A stretch of 64,000 nt of DNA from Amoebophrya sp. A120 (taxonomy: Eukaryota > Sar > Dinophyceae > Syndiniales > Amoebophryaceae). The notes beneath the pieces were generated by a model. It was not told the DNA's origin. It did no database searches and was given only the letters and a program-made list of their open reading frames with translations. This document shows, piece by piece, positions 42,898-54,116 of the stretch. The position numbers were made by a program, and so were the translations under genes. Position 1 is the first letter of the stretch. Each line of letters begins with the position of its first letter. The stretch spans positions 517,091 through 581,090 of the forward strand of contig CAJINV010000003.1 of assembly GCA_905178155.1 (NCBI GenBank), in the 5' to 3' direction.

Positions 42898-45800
42898 ATG
42901 GAGAAGTACCGGCGCATCCGGGTTCTCGGGAAGGGGAGCTTCGGGAAAGCGTTTCTGGTCGAAAACACCGCGGCGCGAAAGGCCCGCGTAACAATCAAAA
43001 AAGTGTTAATGTTAACAGTTTTCATGGATTGCAAATATGCATGAGAAATTTTGCCCAGCGTGCATGTTATGCATGACAAATTCGGACCACACGTTTTGTG
43101 ATGCTGTACTGCATCACAAATTCCGTTACTTAACGTTAAAAACACTTTTTCCTGTGATACCGCGGTGACGGAGATGTTCCGGTCGAGGAGCTCCGGGAGG
43201 AGGACATCGAGCTCTGTGTGGTGAAGCAGATGGATATCCACAGTAAATTTCCCGTAGACGACGTACAAATGTGGCTTTCGCACGACAAACTCTTCGTCCA
43301 AACCTCTGCAGCATGAGCGTGACAAGTTGCGTATTCTATACATGATAGGAAGTGGGCGGTCTTGGTGAAATTTGTGATGCTTTTTGTAAATCGATGGGAA
43401 ATTTGTATTGCATAATGGAGACCCTGCAGATGACGCCTAAGCAGCGGGACGAGGCGGTGAAGGAGGCTGCGGTGTTGAAGCGCATGACAGGTCATCCAAA
43501 CATCGTGGCGTTCCGCGAGGTTTTTCTCACACGGAAGGGCCGCCTGTGCATCGTTATGGACTATTGCGACGGGGGGGACGTGCACCAGAAAATCAAGCAG
43601 CAGAACGGCGTGCTGCTACCGGAACAGCAAATCACCGACTGGTTTTGTCAGGTAGAGGAGTGATATAGTAGATAATCGATTTTCATTGCCTTGCGACATT
43701 TTTTTTCCAAGTACACGCTGTTGAATCACAATCTATCAGTACAACGAGAGCCACAACCTCACCCTCAACCATCTGTAGTTCTAGTTGCATGCTGGGCGGT
43801 TCTAGAACTACAACCGTTCTTGTAGGGTCGTAAGTACATTGATTTTGATTCTCCTACACGCGGTAGTTCATAAGGAAACTACACCGAAAGATCGAGCTTA
43901 GTTTATGATTTTCTTCATGGTTGTAAAATTCTCCAGGTATGCTTTGCGTTGCGGCATGTGCACTCGCGCAAGGTGCTGCACCGAGACCTGAAGACGCAGA
44001 ACATTTTTCTCCACGCCAACCAACACGTGAAGCTGGGGGACTTCGGGATCTCCCGGGTCCTGGACGCCACCAAGGACTACGCCAAAACGATGGTGGGTAC
44101 GCCGTACTACCTGTCTCCTGAGATAATCGAGGACCAGCCCTACAACTTTCAGTCGGACGTCTGGTCCCTCGGTGTGGTTTTGTACGAGATGACCACATTG
44201 AAGCACCCCTTTGACGCCGAGTCGCTGCATTTCTTGGCCGTGAAAATCCTGAATGGAAAATATCCACCGCCGGACGCCCGCTACTGCCCGGAATTAGGCC
44301 GGTTGATTCAGGCCATGCTGTCGAAGGAACCCGCGAACCGGCCCTCGTTGCTGGAAACGATTCGCAGTCCCGCGCTGAAGACGTCGATCCACGCGGTAAT
44401 AAAAATGAATTTTCATTCTGCAATTTGTATTTTGTGTTGCAGTAGAGGACGTACGGATAGTGCAGCTGCGGGATGCTGTTTGCATATGATTCATGTGTTT
44501 GCTTATGCTTTTGCGATATCATGAGAATGAAGATGAAAAATGAAGATGACAAGAAACCTTTTTCATCCTGATGAAGGAAGTTCCACAAAAACAAAAGGTG
44601 AACGAGCGGTATCGGTTGGGGTGGGACCTCAGCCTGCTTACAGCCCCCGCGGTCACGGCTCCGTCACGTGGCACCAGTTCTTGTGCTACAATCCTCGAAG
44701 AGGATTCGCCTGGAGGTGGAACATGCGCTGATGTGACCGGCCTCGACGATGATGTAGTCGGGGACGACGACACGGTAAAACAACTACCGCGAGAACAACA
44801 ACCTCAACGTCGTTCTTCAGCCGGAACAACTACTTCCGCACGACGCGGAGAGGACACCTGTGGTGGTGTTGACAGATCCTCATCATCGTCCTTGCGACCA
44901 CCTCCAGCAGACGCAGCTACAGAAGCTCGACACGGTTCCAGAGCTGCCCCGGTTTTCGATGAAGATCGCAGCCGCGCGACCGCGACGGCGACACGAACAA
45001 AAAAAACTACACTTGGAATACTAGATGTCCGGGCGGAGGACGACGTAGAAGGATCATGTGCAGCTGATGACCAAACCAGCGGCGTGGGTTGTCGTGGGAG
45101 CAGCGGCGCAGAAGTTGTTCAGCAACCCGGGTTTGAGTTGGCCGACCGCGTGAGAACCGGCACGCAGCGCCTTCTCTCAAACATTCGAAGCGGAGCGGTG
45201 CAGGAGGATGGAGATCCCGGGCTGGACCTCCAGCATGACCAACGACGACGAAAAAACGCAGATGGACCTGCGTCAAAAGAATCAGCAACCACAACTGCTC
45301 AGCAGCCCGCGACCGCGTCCACCTCGCGTATTCAAAAATCTGGCGTGGTCTCAACAAAATCTACGACCACCGGTGGTGCTGGAGTTGTGCCGCTTTTACC
45401 TCCCCGTCCGCCAAGACCAGGAGATTCAGGCTGCACAGCTGCTGCTGCCAATGAGTCTGTGTCTTCTGCTTCTTTTTTTCCGCCGCGGGGCGAGAGCATC
45501 AAAATTGGAGTCGAGGACGCGAGCGTGGCCGGATGCTCCGCAAAGGGATCATGCGAAGACCGTCGCAAGCGACCTTCATCTTCCAGTACGGGTCGTTCTT
45601 GCGCTTCATCACCATGTTTATCACCCTCCTGCTCGTCGTCCAGCAGGAGCAAGACGGTCAAACCAGGAGAGCCAAATAAACCAGCAGCGACATCACAACC
45701 TCAAAAATCGCCGTCCGTATCATCTTCAACATCACCTTTGGTTCTGGAAGTAATTCCGACGAAGAGCTCGCCGCGCATGTTTGCACCGCACGAGGACTAC

Positions 45801-47009
45801 CGAGGAAATAATGGTGTGCAAGAAGTGAACGACGGAAATGGACTCGTGCCCGAAGACATGATCCACACCAACGCACCAACCACGGTTTCGAAAACTCTGC
45901 TCCACCGAGCACAGCAAGCCAAAGAACTCAAGCTCGTGCAGAATTCTTCACCAGGTAGTAGTACAACGGGTCCTCGTGGTCCTCCCGAAGATGTCGTCGT
46001 TGGTGGATCCTCGCAACGCGTCGTCTGGAATGACCCGTCGAAAAATGTAGAAGTCGTGGGGCATCCTGCTCAACACCTCCACGGTACTAGTTCCGCTGGC
46101 GAAGATCTTCGTATTCGGTCGACAAAGGGTGAACAACACGCAGATCTTGTACAAAACCAGATTGTTCCCGCAAGACACGATAGAAGTCCTACAACCAGCG
46201 AAGTTCTTCGAGAACAAGTTCAAGATGTTGATGAAGAACAGAGAAGTAGCGAAGAGGAGGAGGACGAGTCTTACGAAGCTGATTTCGAGGAGTACGAGCC
46301 AGATTTTGAAGAGGAATCCGATGAGGACAGCGAGGACGACAACGTGGTGGTTCGATTGAGTAGCACCTGCACGCCGAAAGCTACGGGTGCAGCACCGACG
46401 AGATCGGAGAGCAGGCAGGTGGACGAGCGCCTTGACGTGGATAATTCCGCGGCATCATGCAACCGGCCATCCTCTGGCCCGGGAGATGGTGGTACACATT
46501 TCTTGACGGGTAGTAGTAGTACACAGCATCCATCCGGCGCCTCTGCGAAGAACGCTGATGATATAGTGGATATCGCACGACATCACGACGCTGGAATAAA
46601 TGCTCCTCGTGCTCGACAATCACGTTCATCAGGAGTTGATGAAGAAGCTCCACCAGAGTTGCCGCAGACAGATACCGCTCGCAGTGGAGGAGTTTCGTCA
46701 TCGTCCCGTGACGATCAGAAAACCTCCACCCCTGCCGGCGAGATCATGTTGACGCAAAGTAGTAGTTCCTCGAGCTCCACTTCTACTTACGGGGGAAAAG
46801 CGGCGAGTTTACGAGAGTATTTGATCTCACAAGTCGAGGAGGAGGCGTTTCGAGAGGCCTACGCGATGGTCCGAGAGTCCGGCAGCACGGAGGAGCTCGG
46901 GGCGAGTCTGCAGAAACGCATGCTGCCGATTCTTGGCAAGAAGCGGCTCGGGCAACTGTTTCCGCTGTTTCAGTTGCTCTGCTTGCTCGAAGACATCGGC
47001 GCGTCTTGA
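42898..47009 (+). CDS. NEK (NIMA-related) serine/threonine kinase, NEK1/5-like layout
   Basis: Exons 42898-42988, 43165-43234, 43420-43651, 43937-44395 and 44577-47009 sum to 3285 nt (1094 aa). The kinase domain fills residues 1-284: Gly loop [12 protein letters not shown], catalytic Lys in [25 protein letters not shown] (the NEK alpha-C signature), [29 protein letters not shown] and [10 protein letters not shown]. After it comes about 740 residues of Ser/Thr/Glu-rich low complexity with an acidic patch ([20 protein letters not shown]). A helical C-terminus ([16 protein letters not shown] … [20 protein letters not shown]) resembles the end of NEK1/NEK5-type kinases. Such kinases act at centrosomes and cilia. 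Introns 1 and 2 are introners inside the N-lobe; introns 3 and 4 are GT-AG. Confidence 0.92.
42989..43159 (+). mobile_element. Introner 12 (singleton, 171 bp)
   Basis: Starts TAACAATCAAAAAAGTGTTA and ends AACACTTTTTCCTGTGATA. It is the one element starting TAA rather than TAT. Perfect duplication CCGCG (42984-42988 and 43160-43164). Removal joins ...[15 protein letters not shown]... in the kinase N-lobe (phase 1). Confidence 0.9.
43235..43414 (+). mobile_element. Introner 13 (singleton, 180 bp)
   Basis: Starts TATCCACAGTAAATTTCCC and ends GGGAAATTTGTATTGCATA. Perfect duplication ATGGA (43230-43234 and 43415-43419). Removal rebuilds [19 protein letters not shown], matching the NEK alpha-C region (phase 2). 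It lies 75 bp after introner 12. The element's first 70 bp are open in frame, so a naive gene model would wrongly read into it. Confidence 0.93.
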
Positions 47010-47928
47010 CGGTAGTCGGGGTGGAAGAGCGTTGGTTAGAGCAAAGCCTAGTGACAACAACTACCGTGTTGAGTGTCTCCATAGATGTTGAAACGGTTTT
47101 CTTTTCTTCTATCAATTTCTTTTTCTTCTCAAACTTAACGAACAACGGTACACGATCAGTAGCACCGGCACCGGCTAGAAGAAAATTTTTGCACAGGGCA
47201 GCAGCACAGTCTAGACTGCGTCCCTTCTGCAATTCACGGAATACGAATAAGAGCATTTGTTCTTTCCGGTGATGCAGATCGATGTGTTCGAGTTCGCCGA
47301 AGTTGGTTTTTTCGCTTGCTTGTCATCCTTGTCAGAATCAGTTGCAATTCTCATATCAAATACCATTGCAGCCGGTACATAAAAATTCAGTTTCAAACTA
47401 CGTAGAAGTAGATTTCTTTATTCGATATCCGGCCCTAGCACCCGTGAAAATCGTCGTATCGAGTGTCCTCGTGCAACGTGCTGCTTCAGAGCGCAGGTTT
47501 CGAAGTTGCTTTGGGTACTGCAAAATTGACATTGCCGAATGTCGCACATGTAGCAAAACTCTGAACCGCCGCACCCTCTCGGAAACCGAACTGCAGCCTG
47601 AAGAAGAGCCCCAACAAGCACGGAGGATCGGTCTAAAACCACACACGCTTGGTGGAGAAGCATGTTTTCCGCCGGAAAAAGGTTGCTGTCGTCGGCAAAG
47701 CCAAGCAACCTGCACGTACCACCAGAACCTGAAGTTCATGATGATTTCCTAAGTATGAGTTTCGGAAGTAGTTCAAGTTATCTTTTTCTTTTGCATCATG
47801 TAGAGATCGTTCATTTGTCGCTCGGCCTAGATACGCCAAACCAATCCCGGCTGTTTTTTTTTACTCTAAACATGCAATGAAAATAAAATCAGGTAATAAC
47901 AAGCGCGTCCCAGTATGAAGCGCTAAAG
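47010..47928. other. Intergenic region
   Basis: Only short frames on either strand; no supported gene or RNA. Confidence 0.4.
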
Positions 47929-48711
47929 ATGAGCTCAAGAGCCTTGGTTGGCTATTTTAGTGCGGGTTTCAGCACGCCATCGAAAATATACGAGAAATCC
48001 TTTGCCGAAATGGCAGGCAAGAACAGCGACTACACCTTTTTCACCTGCGACATAGACGCAGCGCCGACGGTATTAAAATTGATTATCATGATTCTGATAT
48101 TACATTTAGCTTTGGTTTCTTTTGCCGACCGTGAATATGGCGATGATTCAGGAGAGGAGAGGGTTCAGCGCGGTGGGGATATGTAGATGCTCATGTGATC
48201 ATATTGGTCTGCATGTTCTACTTTCTTGTTTCAGGTGGCCTATGATTGCGAGGTGGTTGACGTTCCGTCAGTCTCGGTGTTGCCGCTTGGATCGAAGCCA
48301 GATGGGTCGACCTTTGACAAGTCGGACATGGTAACGCTGCGCGCCGGAGAAAGCCTCGATTATGGCACGGTACAATTTGTCGTGGTTCTTGTCTCTTCTG
48401 TTGTTTTGTATTCTGTCTGCTCTGTTAGTGTTACTGTTGTAGTTTGTTAGAACTGTTTTGCATTCGATTCTCTTCTTGTATGATCCTCTGCGACGCACCA
48501 GTTATCTGAAGGAGCAACCCTCTTCTTCTTAAGTATCCGAAAACAAAACCCGCGGGCCGGCACTCGATGCTGTTAATCTCACAAGGTAATACCCAAGGCT
48601 CAGGGCGTTTTGGATGGAATGCCGCTGAACTGCACGGACCTCACGGCGGGGCAGCGAAAGCCATGGCGATTTGACCCTGCAACTGGGACCACTTTGCCAC
48701 CGCTACCCTAA
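47929..48711 (+). CDS. Thioredoxin-fold protein lacking the active-site cysteines
   Basis: Exons 47929-48069, 48235-48369 and 48604-48711 sum to 384 nt (127 aa), both introns GT-AG. The layout fits thioredoxin: first strand and active-site position YFSAGFSTPSKIYEKSFAEM, then YTFFTCDIDAAPTVAYDCEV with VVDVPSVSVLPLG holding the expected cis-Pro before strand 4. At the place of WCGPCK the protein reads FSTPSK, so both catalytic Cys are Ser and no disulfide chemistry is expected. The C-terminus (GMPLNCTDLTAGQRKPW…) is unusual. It may be a binding or scaffold form. The family call rests on pattern only. Confidence 0.65.
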
Positions 48712-49662
48712 CATCAAGCTTCTCTCGTTGACCTTGATTCGACAAATGACAACCTCGCTGAAAAACAACCGGTAGAAGTGTTGCTCGTGTTCTTGATTAT
48801 ATATAAGCAGCACGATTTTTTCACGATTTCTTTGATTGCAACGACGCATGGACACGATCAGTAGAGTGCAGCGCGTTACTACATCAATTTGCATGCGCAT
48901 CGGGTTCTTTGACGACGCGGCCCCCGCACGGCTACCATCTGTCTGCGTCTCATTTTGTTCTTCCTCAGGTTCAGCTTCGATGCATGTATGGAACCCAGCA
49001 CAAGTTCTCATGATGATCTAGATCCACTTGTGGTCTCCGATGAGAGCCGAAGTACACGTACGGAAATGGAGTTCATGTTCATCATGAAAGCTAATAATTA
49101 AGTATTCAAAAGCCACTTGTAGTTCGTTGATGATTTGCTTTTACGCCAACCTCCCGCAAGGTGCAAACAAGTGCCAGTCCTTCGGGGAGCATGGAAACAT
49201 CTGCTGGCTGCAAATTAGTCGCACATCGAGGACGACCTCACGAGGAAAAGCAAAATTATTCGTCGAAGAAGGATCGCATACGCGTCTTGATCCTTTTCAA
49301 ATTTGGTCAAATCAGATGCATTCTTCCACCAAGGCAGATGATCTTGATCTTCAGTCCCTTTTACTTGCACTGTCTTCAAGTGTATTTTGGATTTTTTCGA
49401 AACACCAATCGATCGGCAAACAGAAACGTTAACGTTTTACATTCCTTCAGATAAGCGAAACCTGTTTATCAGCAGTGGTGTAGCGAAAAATTCATACATC
49501 AAGGTGTGAAGGTTGGGCTTCATCATCATGATTCTCAAGGATAGACTCAACTCGAGGCCGCATGGCTACGTAAAAATTTTGTGGCATTGTCTTCCGTTTG
49601 ACTTCGATGTTCAGTTCGACGCTTCTTGATAAGGACGACGTAGCTCTGTAGCACAAAACATC
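48712..49662. other. Intergenic region
   Basis: No supported gene or repeat. Confidence 0.4.
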
Positions 49663-52125
49663 ATGTCAGGCAGCTTTGGAGAGAACAAGGAGCTCCGCTA
49701 CGAGGGTGCGCTGACGCAAGTCAAACTGGACGACCCCTCGGAGCAACAGGCAAGTGGCACCGGTGTTCTCGCACCAGATGACCTCGCACTTGCGCAAGCA
49801 GCTTTCGCGAGTGGCCTTGATGGTTTCGGAAGCAGTTCATCATCAGGATACGGTTATTTTTATGGAGCAGGGGGTCATACTTCGTCGGGGAGCGCCGGCG
49901 GCACAGCACATGATCTTGAGCACAACTGGCACGCACAGGCGGAGGCGAACTTGATCGTGCCCGCCTTTCCCTTTCCAACGAAGCTCCAGAGTGACATCCT
50001 GACCTACCAGGACGAGTACATGGCCGAGTTGAAAAAAATGGATTTTGCGGACCTGCTTTCGGAGATCGTCGAATCCGGGCGGATTGACAGCACGCTCCCC
50101 TATCTGTACGCAGACAGCGACACCAACCCAAGCCGGTTGTGGTGTGTATTACTCCGCTTTTCGCTGCTGCCGCTGAACCGGGAGCAGCTGGACCTCCTCT
50201 TGCACCACAGCAGCGGGATGGCGAAGGCCGCGGGGATACTGTACGCCCGGTTGGTCTTTCCGCCCGAGGACTTTTACGCGCTCACAGCCCCGAGTCTGCT
50301 GTTCGACCTAGATTTAGTAGAGAAGCAGGTCACCGGACTAGAACATGCTGGTGCAACTACAGGTGCACAAAACGATAAGGACTTTGGCAAGGGCGGAGGA
50401 GAGGATGATCAGGGAGTAGACGAAAAAATTGACGACGACGATAGTACGCCGCTTCACCAAGTCAACTCTTCCTCCTCTTCTGCCAGCGAAGGGGATCACG
50501 TGAATACAAACGGCGCCACCGCGGCGGCGCCAAAGAAAAGCTTCAACAAGATGTCGGGAGGAGGTTCGAGTAACAGAAATAACACGACAAGTAAGCCTGC
50601 TGCGACTTTCAAGACGACCGCAGCCGCGACCACGTCTCTGAAAAGCCACAAGAAGCACCACCGCGCCGTCGTGCTGTCCGATGAGGACTCGGACGCGTCC
50701 TCGGACGACTCCTCGGACGACTCGGACGAGGATGGCGAGGACTCGGCGCTAACCGTCGGGGAGTTCCTCGAGGAAATCTTGTTTCAGAGCTGCGTCGTCA
50801 CGGGGGACGACGACGAGTACGCGCGCGTGCTCCCCCGCTACCCGGCTCCGCTGCGCCGGAAAATGCTGCCAAAATTGATCGACATGAAGCACATACGCCG
50901 GCGGCTGTACATGAACGCACAGATCAGCGACGAGTTTCTGGCGACCAGCAAATCCATCAGTGATTTGAAGAAAGAAAGGGAAAAAGCAACCCTCAGGAGC
51001 TCTTCGCCGTCCTCCGTGTCTTCTATCTCGTCGAACAAGTCGGAAGGCGATCATGTGGGGCGTCAGGATGAAAAAGACCACGGACGACGCGAGCAGTTGC
51101 TGCAGGACTTTTTAGATGATCAGAAGCTGTCGAACAGAGCCCCTACGATGGAGTTCTGTCTGGGTGTGTCCTTGCATTGGTCAGATCTGCACACGGCGGA
51201 CAATGCTTGCTGGTTCAGCACCGCCGACTTCGAGATCCGAAGCATCAGCGAAGAAACCGGGTTCGCGCAGGTCCGGTTCCCGTGGAGCGAGGCGCTCGAG
51301 AAGCAGCTGGCTCAGTTTGAAAAACGAGCCGAGGAAATTGCCGCTGCGGAGCAGGAGCTTCTGCTGCAACAAGGTCAAGGTGGCCACCAGCGCGACAAAA
51401 ACTTCGCTAATGGAGGAGGTGCACCAGCATCAGCAGGAGATCGAGATCCTGCGTCCTCATCAAAGCCAAATCCCGATTCGGCGTCCTCTGCTAGTGCTCC
51501 GCTACGGCAAAAACTCGTGGTGCGACAGCACACGACGGCGGCACTTGAGAGCAACCCTTTTGCGGTATTTGAGCACAATGATGACAATCTTCCCGCAGGC
51601 GGGAAGAACGAGAAACAGGATCACAAATCCAAGAATCTTCCGGAGAGCATCGACTACTCGATCTTCCTGGGGCTGCTTGTGTTGCTGCAGAAGGGCAGCG
51701 TGGCGGAGCACGACTTCCTTTCGGAGGACGAGGAGGACACGGGACGGTACATCTACGACTGGAGTCGCAACCGCGGCTACGGTGCCGAAGACCTTCGGCG
51801 GAAAGCCGGGTACCTGCTGCGGCAGAGTGCCGTGGCGGACTCCAAGCAGGGAATTCGACGGGGCGCCACGGTGAACATCAGCAGTCATAGGCGAAAAGAC
51901 CACAAGGGGCCCTCCCTCGCGTACGCGGCCTCCAATAAGTACCACCGCAAGCACCTTGAGGAGGAGGAACAGGCTGCGGAGAAGCGCAAGCTGGAAATCG
52001 AAATAGCACGACAGGAGCGCGAGAAGCGCCAGCAGCGACAAGACGCTTTGGCTTCCAAGTATGGCGGCCGGGGGTCACCCAAGCGACGGAAACCCAATGA
52101 AGAGGACAACGAAATTGTTTTTTGA
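49663..52125 (+). CDS. PRP38-like pre-mRNA splicing factor
   Basis: Intronless 820-aa protein. PRP38 proteins join the spliceosome for activation of the B complex. The PRP38 domain spans about residues 105-430, broken by insertions: SDILTYQDEYMAELKKMDFA, then SRLWCVLLRFSLLPLNREQL followed by LDLLLHHSSGMAKAAGILYA and RLVFPPEDFYALTAP (counterpart of the family's YIRYTQPP block), then TVGEFLEEILFQ…VLPRYPAPLRRKMLPKL (counterpart of MTIGEMLR…FPRIPVPV). Between the two parts is an acidic Ser/Asp run (DEDSDASSDDSSDDSDEDGE). The second half is not recognised, and the Arg/Lys/Glu-rich C-terminus (EKRKLEIEIARQEREKRQQR) with KRRKPNEED suggests nuclear localisation. A first ATG MSGSFGENKEL fits. PRP38A versus B is not decided. 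Confidence 0.8.
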   Translation: MSGSFGENKELRYEGALTQVKLDDPSEQQASGTGVLAPDDLALAQAAFASGLDGFGSSSSSGYGYFYGAGGHTSSGSAGGTAHDLEHNWHAQAEANLIVPAFPFPTKLQSDILTYQDEYMAELKKMDFADLLSEIVESGRIDSTLPYLYADSDTNPSRLWCVLLRFSLLPLNREQLDLLLHHSSGMAKAAGILYARLVFPPEDFYALTAPSLLFDLDLVEKQVTGLEHAGATTGAQNDKDFGKGGGEDDQGVDEKIDDDDSTPLHQVNSSSSSASEGDHVNTNGATAAAPKKSFNKMSGGGSSNRNNTTSKPAATFKTTAAATTSLKSHKKHHRAVVLSDEDSDASSDDSSDDSDEDGEDSALTVGEFLEEILFQSCVVTGDDDEYARVLPRYPAPLRRKMLPKLIDMKHIRRRLYMNAQISDEFLATSKSISDLKKEREKATLRSSSPSSVSSISSNKSEGDHVGRQDEKDHGRREQLLQDFLDDQKLSNRAPTMEFCLGVSLHWSDLHTADNACWFSTADFEIRSISEETGFAQVRFPWSEALEKQLAQFEKRAEEIAAAEQELLLQQGQGGHQRDKNFANGGGAPASAGDRDPASSSKPNPDSASSASAPLRQKLVVRQHTTAALESNPFAVFEHNDDNLPAGGKNEKQDHKSKNLPESIDYSIFLGLLVLLQKGSVAEHDFLSEDEEDTGRYIYDWSRNRGYGAEDLRRKAGYLLRQSAVADSKQGIRRGATVNISSHRRKDHKGPSLAYAASNKYHRKHLEEEEQAAEKRKLEIEIARQEREKRQQRQDALASKYGGRGSPKRRKPNEEDNEIVF

Positions 52126-53013
52126 CGCATTTTTATATAGTAGGCCCATGGTAAAAAGGAAAAGCGATGTCACGTAGAAGCAAAAAACGGAAGGCAATCA
52201 GAGCCACGAAAGTGGGTCGCCACGCAGGAAGGAGGCCACTGATGTTCCAAAAATTGAAAAGAGTAACCGGTTCAAAAATCAAAAGGTCATGACGATCATC
52301 GCCATACGCAATTATACGCAGCGTAGATCATCATGATCCAGATCTAGCAGAACGCGAAAGCGGATCTTGATGAAAGCTGGTCGCCTCGAATCACCGAAGA
52401 TCGAGAAACACAAGAGGATCATCAAGATGCTGAGATCGCGACGAAGAAAAAGATCAATTAGCACGTCTGGATCAGCATCAGCTGCAAACTGTTCCCCACA
52501 TGATCACTGCGAAGAGAAAACCACGAGGACGAAGTTACCGCAGATCTTGTTCTTGATCTATGCGCAGAGTACTTCCGCAAAGTTGTCCAGAGGCTGTTGC
52601 AATTAGCACTTGTGCTTGCACACGGATCCGAAGAAGTGTAATATTTTGAAGATACAACGATGAATCTAGCCGATATTCATGACCACTAGAGTGGCACGAC
52701 GACGACAAACACCCTTCTGGCGCTGCTCCGTAGTTTGTTTCCTGGCAAGGACGTCTAGAAACACCTCTACCACTCTTCTATGATTGCTGTATCTGCATTT
52801 TCATCAAACCGACAGGACTTTTTCACCTTAGAAAGAAACAGAAAGAGCTTCATGTTTTATTGAGTAGTCAACTGTCAACGTCGTTCTCGCTAGTCCTTAG
52901 TCTTCCACTACGTATCAAACAAGCACAAGCAGATTTTCGAACCCGTTCTTCTTGTCTTTGTCGACCCCAGAACCTCCTGCTAGAGATTCAATGGCCTCCT
53001 GCTGGTCTTCTTC
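52126..53013. other. Intergenic region
   Basis: No supported gene; a few short frames only. Confidence 0.4.
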
Positions 53014-54116
<1,103 letters not shown>

